The notes beneath the pieces are model-generated. The model was not told the DNA's origin and searched no databases. It saw only the letters and a program-made list of their open reading frames with translations. Of a stretch of DNA of 64,000 nucleotides, positions 25,603 through 32,136 are shown piece after piece. Position 1 is the first letter of the stretch, and each line of letters starts with the position of its first letter. Source of the DNA: Thiosocius sp963808165 (GTDB lineage: Bacteria > Pseudomonadota > Gammaproteobacteria > Chromatiales > Chromatiaceae). Where the stretch lies: the NCBI GenBank assembly GCA_963808165.1, contig CAWEET010000005.1:186001-250000 (forward strand). The letters are read 5' to 3'. The position numbers and the translations under genes were made by a program.

Positions 25603-26463
25603 ATGGCACATACAGGTGACCATTATTACGTGCCGCATGGCAGTCACTGGCCGATCGTCGCCAGCGTCGCGCTGACCGTCGGCGTGGTTGGCGCCGCCAA
25701 CTGGTTCAATGGCAATGCGTCCGGGCAGATGATTCTGTTTATCGGTCTGGCCTTGGTCGTGTTCATGATGTTCGGCTGGTTCGGCACCGTGATAAACGAG
25801 GGCCTGAAAGGCGTCTACAACGAACAGGTCGACCGCTCCTTCCGGCAGGGGATGATGTGGTTCATCTTCTCCGAGGTGATGTTCTTCGCCGCGTTCTTCG
25901 GCGCGCTGTTCTACGCACGTGGGCTGGTACTTCCGTGGCTGCTGGGCGGCGACTTCTCGACGCATGAGTACCTTTGGAAAACCTATGGTGAGTCCTGGCC
26001 GACCAACGGGCCAGGCAATGTCGGCGGCGACTTCCGCACCATGGGGGCATGGGGCATACCCGCAATCAACACCCTGCTGCTGCTGACCTCGGGCGTGACC
26101 ATCACGCTGGCCCACTGGGCGCTGAAGGCCAACGACCGGAAAAAGACCGTCCTGTGGCTGTTTGCGACTGTCCTGTTGGGTTTGATCTTCCTCGGGTTCC
26201 AGGCCTACGAGTACATCCACGCCTACCAAGACCTCAACCTGACGCTTGGCTCCGGGATCTACGGCTCGACCTTCTACATGCTGACCGGTTTCCACGGGAT
26301 GCACGTGACGATCGGCACCATCATGCTGATCGTTATCACGCTGCGTGCGGCGAAGGGTCATTTCACGCCGGACCACCACTTTGCCTTCGAGGGTGTCGCC
26401 TGGTACTGGCACTTCGTGGACGTGGTCTGGCTGGGCCTGTTTATCTTCGTCTACGTGCTCTGA
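25603..26463 (+). CDS. coxC: Cytochrome c oxidase subunit III
   Basis: A 286-residue subunit III with seven predicted helices. Family sequences are MWFIFSEVMFFAAFFGALFY, GFQAYEYIHAY and FYMLTGFHGMHVTIGT, ending WYWHFVDVVWLGLFIFVYVL. The open frame extends upstream, but ATG 25603 is chosen because GGGGGGAG lies 5 nt before it. It ends opposite a minus-strand DUF2909 gene. Confidence 0.96.
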   Translation: MAHTGDHYYVPHGSHWPIVASVALTVGVVGAANWFNGNASGQMILFIGLALVVFMMFGWFGTVINEGLKGVYNEQVDRSFRQGMMWFIFSEVMFFAAFFGALFYARGLVLPWLLGGDFSTHEYLWKTYGESWPTNGPGNVGGDFRTMGAWGIPAINTLLLLTSGVTITLAHWALKANDRKKTVLWLFATVLLGLIFLGFQAYEYIHAYQDLNLTLGSGIYGSTFYMLTGFHGMHVTIGTIMLIVITLRAAKGHFTPDHHFAFEGVAWYWHFVDVVWLGLFIFVYVL

Positions 26464-26475
26464 CGCGATGACATG

Positions 26476-26498
26476 GGGTCCGGGCGTGGCCCGGGCCC
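26476..26498. terminator. GC-rich hairpin between convergent genes
   Basis: GGGTCCGGGC, a GTG loop and GCCCGGGCCC form a 10-bp stem with one G-T pair, 12 nt after the coxC stop and 17 nt beyond the opposing gene's stop. No T-tract follows on either side, so function as a bidirectional terminator is only likely. Confidence 0.45.
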
Positions 26499-26514
26499 TG
26501 TCGGTTGAGCCTGT

Positions 26515-26754
26515 CTAGTCTCGCGGTGGGGCGGCTGCCGGTGGCTCGGGATAGAGCCCGTGTGGTTCGATCACGCCAAGACCGATCAGGATCATGAGGA
26601 ACGCGAACAGGCCGATCGACAGCCCAATGCGCCAAGTGAGGGCGCGCAATGTGCGACGCGAGTCGCCTTTGTCGTTGCCCAGGTAATACAGACTGGACGC
26701 CAAGCTGGCGATGATGCCGATGAACGCGAGAACGATGATGACCTTGATCCACAC
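26515..26754 (-). CDS. DUF2909 twin-transmembrane protein
   Basis: A 79-residue protein with two helices (VIIVLAFIGIIASLASSLYY and IGLSIGLFAFLMILIGLGV) linked by a short charged segment (LGNDKGDSRRTLRALTWR). This is the DUF2909 pattern, almost always found beside surf1 in cox clusters. The chosen start is GTG 26754, with AGGAG nine bases upstream; the longer frame would add an unrelated arginine-rich leader. It diverges from surf1 across 53 bp. Confidence 0.82.
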   Translation of the reverse strand: MWIKVIIVLAFIGIIASLASSLYYLGNDKGDSRRTLRALTWRIGLSIGLFAFLMILIGLGVIEPHGLYPEPPAAAPPRD

Positions 26755-26807
26755 GGCGCCCGACTCCTGAGTTTGCAGGCGCCGCAGTATAACAGTCCCC
26801 CGTTTCG

Positions 26808-27578
26808 ATGAAGATTCCTCCATTACAGTTTGCCCGCTATCGCTTCGCGCCATCACTCTGGCCGAGCCTGGCGTTCGCGATAGTCTTCCCCGTCCTGCTT
26901 GGCCTCGGTTTCTGGCAGATGGAGCGCGCCGGTGCCAAGCAGCAACTGGTGGAGCGTCGCGCGGCGAGTGAACTGGTCGCGCCGCTGGAGTTGCAGCGGA
27001 ACATGGCGCTGGGCGTCGATGACCGATATCGTCCGGCGCGGGTGCGCGGCAGCTTTGTCCCCGGGCAGCAGTGGCTGCTCGATAACCGCGTGTATCGTGG
27101 CCAGCCCGGTTACCATGTGTTCGCAGCGTTTCGCATCGAAGGCGATGATGCCCCGGGCCTGCTGGTCAATCGGGGTTGGGTTGCCGTCGGGGCAACACGC
27201 GAGTTCCTGCCGGCATTGCCGTTGCCCGAGAGGCCGGTGACCCTGTCCGGCCGATTGGACTCCCCCGCCTCGGTCGGTATCGTTATGGGCGAGGTGCCAT
27301 TGGACAGTGTGGAGGACAAGGTGCTGTTGCAGTCACTCGACATTGCCGGGCTCGGCGCTGCCCGGGGTATGGACCTGCTGCGCTATGCGCTGGTGATCGA
27401 CGAGGGACAGCCTGGCGGTCTGCAGCATGACTGGTCGCCTATCCCCCCGATGGGGCCCGAAAAGCACCTCGGCTACGCAGTTCAGTGGTTCGGTCTCGCC
27501 GTGGCCCTGCTGATCATCTACATCGGCGTGAACACGCATCGCAACGGCGATGATCGAGATACCCATGTCGAGGCCTGA
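26808..27578 (+). CDS. SURF1-family oxidase assembly protein
   Basis: A 256-residue protein with the SURF1 layout: an N-terminal helix ending LGFWQMERAGAKQQLVE, a large periplasmic domain (YRPARVRGSF, WLLDNRVYRGQPGYHVF, LLVNRGWV) and a C-terminal helix (YAVQWFGLAVALLIIYI). SURF1 binds heme A and helps insert it into subunit I. The end overlaps the next gene. Confidence 0.94.
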   Translation: MKIPPLQFARYRFAPSLWPSLAFAIVFPVLLGLGFWQMERAGAKQQLVERRAASELVAPLELQRNMALGVDDRYRPARVRGSFVPGQQWLLDNRVYRGQPGYHVFAAFRIEGDDAPGLLVNRGWVAVGATREFLPALPLPERPVTLSGRLDSPASVGIVMGEVPLDSVEDKVLLQSLDIAGLGAARGMDLLRYALVIDEGQPGGLQHDWSPIPPMGPEKHLGYAVQWFGLAVALLIIYIGVNTHRNGDDRDTHVEA

Positions 27579-28179
27579 TGACCGGCAGGTCCGGCGCAAT
27601 CGGATCAAGCTCCTGGCGATTCTTGCCCTGTTCCTGCTGCCGCCGGTTTCGGCCTGGATCGTGTGGAAGAACTACCAGGAGACAGGCGTCCAATCGACCA
27701 CCAACGCCGGCAAGCTGGTGACGCCGGCGCGGCCTCTGCTCGTTGCGGGACTGAGGCTGGCAGATGGTTCGTCCTTGAGCGAGGCCGATTTTCGCGGGCG
27801 CTGGACTTACGTGATGTTTTCGCCCGGCGAGTGTGACGAACGGTGCATGCAGCAGTTGTACCTGACCCGGCAAATACGGCTGGCCATGAACAAGGACACC
27901 CCACGCGTGCAACGCCTGCTGGTGCTTGGAGCGGATCCGACTCCCGAGTTCGTCCGGCGACTGTCAGACGAGCATGCCGACCTGCGCTGGGTGGTTCGGG
28001 GAGCGGCGGCCGATACCCTGCTGGACAGTTTTCGGGGGGGCGATTTCGACGCCACGGGCGAACAGTATTTTCTGGTCGACCCGCTGGGCAACCTGATGAT
28101 GTACTACGATCTCGAGGTCCCGACCAAAGGGATGATGAAGGACCTCCAGAAACTGCTGAAGATCTCCCAGGTCGGCTGA
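27550..28179 (+). CDS. SCO-like thioredoxin-fold membrane protein of the cox cluster
   Basis: A 209-residue protein (or 204 from ATG 27565). One N-terminal helix (LLAILALFLLPPVSAWIVW) is followed by a periplasmic thioredoxin-like domain with a CDERC motif at about C95/C99 in FSPGECDERCMQQLY, corresponding to the CxxxC of SCO copper chaperones. LRLADGSSLSEADFRGRWTYV and QYFLVDPLGNLMMYY match the SCO fold. It overlaps surf1 by 14-29 bp. A role in copper delivery to, or thiol reduction of, the CuA site is likely but unproven. Confidence 0.7.
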   Translation: MIEIPMSRPDDRQVRRNRIKLLAILALFLLPPVSAWIVWKNYQETGVQSTTNAGKLVTPARPLLVAGLRLADGSSLSEADFRGRWTYVMFSPGECDERCMQQLYLTRQIRLAMNKDTPRVQRLLVLGADPTPEFVRRLSDEHADLRWVVRGAAADTLLDSFRGGDFDATGEQYFLVDPLGNLMMYYDLEVPTKGMMKDLQKLLKISQVG

Positions 28180-28188
28180 AGGGAACCG

Positions 28189-29166
28189 ATGTACCACCGC
28201 TTCGTCATTTTCGTGTGTCTGCTCGCCTTCACGGTGATCCTGCTGGGCGCCTACACGCGCCTCGCCGATGCCGGTCTGGGCTGTCCCGACTGGCCGGGTT
28301 GCTACGGCCTATTGACAGTACCGGCAAGTGAGGAGCATGTCCTGGACAAGGCCTATCTGGAACAGCGCCAACTCGAGCCGGCGAAAGGCTGGAAGGAAAT
28401 GGTGCATCGCTACTTTGCCGGAACGCTGGGCCTTGCCGTGCTGATCATTGCGATCTGGTCCTGGATGCGGCGCCGGCGTCACCCCGAACAAGCGGTCTGG
28501 TTGCCGACGTTCCTGTTGGCGCTGGTGATCTTCCAGGCGGCGCTGGGCATGTGGACCGTGACCCTGCTGCTGAAACCTGTTGTGGTGATGGGGCACCTGC
28601 TGGGCGGTTTTGCGACCTTCGCGCTGCTGGTGCTACTCGCACTGCGCACGGCGCCGCGCAAACCGCCGCCGACGCCCGGCCGCTGGAGGCACGCGGCAGC
28701 GGCCGCACTCATCGTTCTGGTGATGCAGATTGCCCTCGGTGGCTGGACCAGTTCGAACTACGCGGCACTTGCCTGCCTCGATTTCCCGACTTGCCAAGGG
28801 AGCTGGGCGCCCGAAATGGACTTCGATGAGGCCTTCGTGGTGTGGCGCGGACTCGGCGTAAACTACGAATACGGTGTGCTTGAACATCCGGCACGCACCG
28901 CAATCCATGTGACCCACCGGATCGGGGCGCTGGTGACATTCCTGTTTCTCGGCTGGCTGGTTGTTGGCATGCTGCGCTCCGGCAGCGGTCTGGCCGGCCC
29001 GGCCCTGTTGCTCGGTGGACTGCTGCTGCTGCAGGTGGCGCTGGGCATCGGCAACGTGTTGTTGCATTTGCCCCTGGGGGTGGCGACGGCCCACAATGGT
29101 GTGGCCGCGCTGCTGCTTGTTTCACTTGTTTACCTGAACTATCGATTATGGCGACCACAGCACTGA
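28189..29166 (+). CDS. ctaA: Heme A synthase
   Basis: A 325-residue eight-helix protein that oxidises heme O to heme A. It carries the conserved ARLADAGLGCPDWPGCYG-type segment (here TRLADAGLGCPDWPGCYG), the histidines in VHRYFAG, VMGHLLGG and VTHRIGAL, and a second cysteine pair near AALACLDFPTCQG. It begins 9 nt after the SCO-like gene and its end overlaps ctaB by 19 bp. Confidence 0.95.
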   Translation: MYHRFVIFVCLLAFTVILLGAYTRLADAGLGCPDWPGCYGLLTVPASEEHVLDKAYLEQRQLEPAKGWKEMVHRYFAGTLGLAVLIIAIWSWMRRRRHPEQAVWLPTFLLALVIFQAALGMWTVTLLLKPVVVMGHLLGGFATFALLVLLALRTAPRKPPPTPGRWRHAAAAALIVLVMQIALGGWTSSNYAALACLDFPTCQGSWAPEMDFDEAFVVWRGLGVNYEYGVLEHPARTAIHVTHRIGALVTFLFLGWLVVGMLRSGSGLAGPALLLGGLLLLQVALGIGNVLLHLPLGVATAHNGVAALLLVSLVYLNYRLWRPQH

Positions 29167-30056
29167 AAACCACCCACGCCGGCTGGCGTGACTATCTCGA
29201 ACTGTGCAAGCCCAATGTGGTGGCATTGATCGTGTTTACCGCGATCGTCGGTATGCTGCTCGCCGCGCCGGGCATGGTGCCGCTGGATGTACTCGTGTTC
29301 GGTACGCTGGGAATCGGTCTGGCGGCCGGGTCCGCTGCGGCGATCAATCACGTGGTCGACCAGAAGATCGACGCCGTCATGGGACGTACCCGTGGACGGC
29401 CGCTCCCTCAGGGCGCCGTCAGCAGCCGGGACGCGCTGGTATTTGCCGTGCTGATCGGCACGCTGGCGATGGTCCTGCTAGCCTTGCTGGTCAATCCGCT
29501 GACCGCACTGCTGACATTCCTTTCGCTGATTGGCTACGCGGTTGTCTACACCATGTACCTGAAGCGTGCCACGCCGCAGAATATCGTGATCGGCGGCGCG
29601 GCCGGCGCGGCACCACCGGTGCTCGGTTGGACCGCGGTCACCGGCAGCATCGACCCGGGTGCGCTGCTGCTGTTCCTGATCATCTTTGCCTGGACACCGC
29701 CGCACTTCTGGGCATTGGCCATTCACCGTGCCGAGGAATACCGCAAGGTCGACATGCCGATGTTGCCGGTGACCCACGGCACGGATTTCACGCGTCTGCA
29801 GATCCTGCTCTACACGGTGCTGTTACTGGTCGTCACACTGCTGCCGTACGGCTATGGTATGAGTGGAGGCCTGTACCTCGGCGGGGCGATGGTACTGGGT
29901 CTCGGTTTCCTGTTTTACGCGGTGCGCCTGTACCGCGATGACGACGACCGCATGCCGATGCGGACCTTCGGTTTTTCCATCACCTACCTGATGGCACTGT
30001 TCGCTCTGTTACTGGTCGACCACTATGTGCCGCACGTAATGTCGCTGATCGACTGA
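29148..30056 (+). CDS. ctaB: Protoheme IX farnesyltransferase (heme O synthase)
   Basis: A 302-residue UbiA-superfamily enzyme that farnesylates heme B to heme O, the step before CtaA. Motifs are NHVVDQKIDAVMGRTRGRP, YTMYLKRATPQNIVIGG and AWTPPHFWALAI. It is the last gene of the cox biogenesis cluster; after its stop comes a 649-bp region of mobile-element remnants. Confidence 0.96.
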   Translation: MATTALKTTHAGWRDYLELCKPNVVALIVFTAIVGMLLAAPGMVPLDVLVFGTLGIGLAAGSAAAINHVVDQKIDAVMGRTRGRPLPQGAVSSRDALVFAVLIGTLAMVLLALLVNPLTALLTFLSLIGYAVVYTMYLKRATPQNIVIGGAAGAAPPVLGWTAVTGSIDPGALLLFLIIFAWTPPHFWALAIHRAEEYRKVDMPMLPVTHGTDFTRLQILLYTVLLLVVTLLPYGYGMSGGLYLGGAMVLGLGFLFYAVRLYRDDDDRMPMRTFGFSITYLMALFALLLVDHYVPHVMSLID

Positions 30057-30131
30057 TCTCTTGTATCGGGACTTCGCAAGGGACGCGTGGGGCGCTTTCG
30101 TCTAATCTCCGTCGCTCGACTGGTCTCAACC

Positions 30132-30294
30132 GGAATGGCACTTGCTTGGGAGCGCAAGCGACAACTTGGCCTGGTGTTTCCGATCATTTCTTGCGCAAAA
30201 CGCCGTGAATATGTCCCTGTAGGCTCGACGGCGGCGTCCATGCAGCCGACGTTTTCTCCAGAAACGACCGGAATCAGCTTGACGCGGTGCCATT
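30132..30294. mobile_element. Small non-autonomous element (MITE), copy 2, IS4-like ends
   Basis: Second copy of the element at 9163-9323, same orientation, roughly 85-90% identical by eye, with differences scattered throughout. The ends still read GGAATGGCAC and GTGCCATTC, but no flanking direct repeat is visible, so it looks older. No gene was seen in the 225 bp that follow (30295-30519). Confidence 0.72.
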
Positions 30295-30519
30295 CGTCCA
30301 AGTCCTCCTTATAAGAATTGACTAATATTGTCGGGTCGGCTACGATCCGGGCGCTTTCGCTGTATCGGTCAATGGTCGGCGGCTGCGGCGTTCTTTCTGC
30401 TAGGTACGCCGGCTAGCGGCACTACGCTATTCGCGTTGGCGGGACGGCATTGTCCAATTGCATTCAGCTCTGACACTCTTTGTTGCTGCGCTGTCGTGGC
30501 CATGAAGGCGGTCACTAGG

Positions 30520-30687
30520 CTAAAGGTCACCTCTAACAATCCATAGATGGCATCTTGAACGACATAATCCGAGCTCTCTGCGTTGAAGACCTTCGCAATA
30601 GCCAGCTATTACGTGCGGTCTTCGCCTTGATGTCCCGAATGATGTCGCCCAATCTGCGCACCCAGGATTATTAGAGATGCCCTAAAG
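30520..30687. mobile_element. Short inverted-repeat element upstream of the ccoN remnant
   Basis: A 168-bp stretch bounded by 23-bp imperfect inverted repeats: 30520-30542 (ending CACCTCTAACAATCC) and 30665-30687 (beginning GGATTATTAGAGATG), 18 of 23 positions matching. No coding capacity. Its right end is only 2-3 bp from the ribosome site of ccoN, so it separates that gene from whatever promoter it had. No clear target duplication was found. Confidence 0.55.
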
Positions 30688-30705
30688 ATCAACAGGAGCC
30701 CGGAT

Positions 30706-30978
30706 ATGGTGCAATCCGCCGCTGCGGCCGCGCAGTACAACTACGATATCGTCAAGAAGTTTGCGGTCATGGCGCTGGTCTGGGGCCTGCTGGGTGTGTC
30801 GGCAGGCACCTACATCGCGGCGGACCTGGCATTTCCGTTTCTCAACTTCGATATCGCGGAAATCACCTTCGGCCGGTTGCGCCCGGTACACACCACCCTG
30901 GTTGTCTTCGGGTTCGGTGGTAGCGCGCTGTTTGCGACCTCCTACTATGTCGTTCAGCGCACCAGTCAAGCGCGATTG
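30706..30978 (+). pseudogene. ccoN: cbb3 oxidase subunit CcoN, N-terminal remnant
   Basis: The first ~91 codons of a cbb3-type oxidase subunit I, with its own ribosome site (AGGAG) and start. FAVMALVWGLLGVSAGTYIA, RLRPVHTTLVVFGFGGSALF (a heme-ligand histidine region) and YYVVQRTSQARL match CcoN exactly in order and spacing. After that the sequence jumps to ccoG in another frame; the remaining 380 or so residues are missing. Translation would continue out of frame to a stop at 31029. Confidence 0.85.
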
Positions 30979-31345
30979 GAGCGTGTCGCACCAGGCGGCG
31001 TTCGACCTGTCGGTTGCGCAGGTGCGTGAGCCGATTTTCGTGCAGCTCTCGGACGGGCGTATCCAGAACGGTTACGAGATCAAAGTGAACAACAAGACAA
31101 ACCGGACACTCACGCTGCGTTTTCGCGCCGAAGGCCTGCCGGCCGGTGCTGAGCTGGATTTTGGGCGCTTCAACCAGATCGACATGCATCCAGAGCAGCG
31201 CCTGCGCCTCGCCGCCAAGGTGCGTCTGCTGCCGAACGCATTCGACGGTCAGAGTCATCCTTTCGAGCTGGTTGCGGAGCCGCAAAACCGGCCTAAGTTG
31301 GCCCCGGTGACGCATCCCGGCGTGTTTTTCGTGCCGCAGCGATGA
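30977..31345 (+). pseudogene. ccoG: Cytochrome oxidase accessory protein CcoG, C-terminal remnant
   Basis: About the last 120 residues of CcoG (RdxA/FixG). FDLSVAQVREPIFVQLSDGR, NGYEIKVNNKTNRTLTLRF and the immunoglobulin-like domain ending VTHPGVFFVP are recognisable. All membrane helices and the ferredoxin cysteines are gone. The frame is open at its 5' end and joins the ccoN remnant around 30976-30985. Its stop overlaps the ccoH start by 4 bp, preserving the normal ccoG-ccoH arrangement. Confidence 0.82.
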
Positions 31346-32136
31346 GCATGCCGGCGTCCACCCTATTGTTCGGGATCGGTGCCGGTGCGCTGGCCGAGGC
31401 CCTGCTGTTTTTTCTGCTGCGCCACCTGTTCCGGCTGGACGGCAAGAGCGCCGGGCTGGCCATCGGCCTGCTGGTGCTGCTGATCTACGTTCCCTGGCCT
31501 ATCCTGAACTGGCCTGGTGCGGATGTGTTCGCGATCCACCTGGCGATCTTTCTCACGGTTGCCTACGCGCTGGGCATGGTCGGTGGGCAGGTGGGACGTG
31601 GTTGGCACTGGGCACCTGCGTTGATCGTCGCGTTCTTCGTCCTGGTGGTCGTTACCAATGTCGTCTTTCTCGGTGTCGCCGAACAGGGAATTACCGGTCT
31701 GTTCGCCACATTGCTGCCCAAGCCACGGGACTCGCAGGTAGTCGATTCGCAGTTTCCAGGCACCATGTCGCACGACTTCCAGGAGAAAGAGGCCCTGTAC
31801 AACGATTACCTGCGTCAGGTCGAGTTGCAGAGGGCGCGCGGTTGGCAGGTGCGCAAGGGCTGGCTTTCCCAGCCGGTGACCTTCGCCGTCGCGGTAAGCG
31901 ATCGGGATGGCAGGCCGGCGTCGGCAGCGGCCGTGAGCGGGCGCTTCCTACGCAGCTCCAACAGTCGCGACGATTTCGATTTCGCGATGTCGGAAAGCGC
32001 CCCTGGCGAGTATCGCGCGAAGCTGCAGATGCTGCTGCACGGATTCTGGGAACTGGTGCTGCAGATCCGGCGCGGTGAGGATGTGCACGAGATCCGGGCC
32101 GCAACCTCGGTGGAGCCCGGCAAGGGGCAGCGCTAG
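31342..32136 (+). CDS. ccoH: FixH/CcoH-family protein with extra N-terminal membrane helices
   Basis: A 264-residue protein. The C-terminal ~110 residues are FixH-like (QPVTFAVAVSDRDGRPASAA, SESAPGEYRAKLQMLLHGFW, ELVLQIRRGEDVHEI). The N-terminal half holds about four hydrophobic segments (for example GLLVLLIYVPWPILNWPG and ALIVAFFVLVVVTNVVFLG), where ordinary CcoH proteins have one. It lies between ccoG and ccoI as usual and overlaps ccoI by one base. CcoH stabilises cbb3 assembly intermediates; whether it is still needed here is unclear because the structural genes next door are deleted. Confidence 0.75.
   Translation: MSMPASTLLFGIGAGALAEALLFFLLRHLFRLDGKSAGLAIGLLVLLIYVPWPILNWPGADVFAIHLAIFLTVAYALGMVGGQVGRGWHWAPALIVAFFVLVVVTNVVFLGVAEQGITGLFATLLPKPRDSQVVDSQFPGTMSHDFQEKEALYNDYLRQVELQRARGWQVRKGWLSQPVTFAVAVSDRDGRPASAAAVSGRFLRSSNSRDDFDFAMSESAPGEYRAKLQMLLHGFWELVLQIRRGEDVHEIRAATSVEPGKGQR

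Noticed and set aside
30023..30301. 92-codon minus-strand frame after ctaB
   Set aside because: Translation of the dispersed element, copy 2; the same peptide appears at copy 1.
30310..30330. Fnr-like sequence TTGACTAATATTGT near 30318
   Set aside because: Only about 7 of 10 positions match and it lies between element remnants with no intact oxidase gene downstream.
30706..31029. 107-codon ORF as a functional short protein
   Set aside because: The first 91 codons are CcoN; the last 16 are out-of-frame ccoG sequence. It is better described as a deletion remnant.
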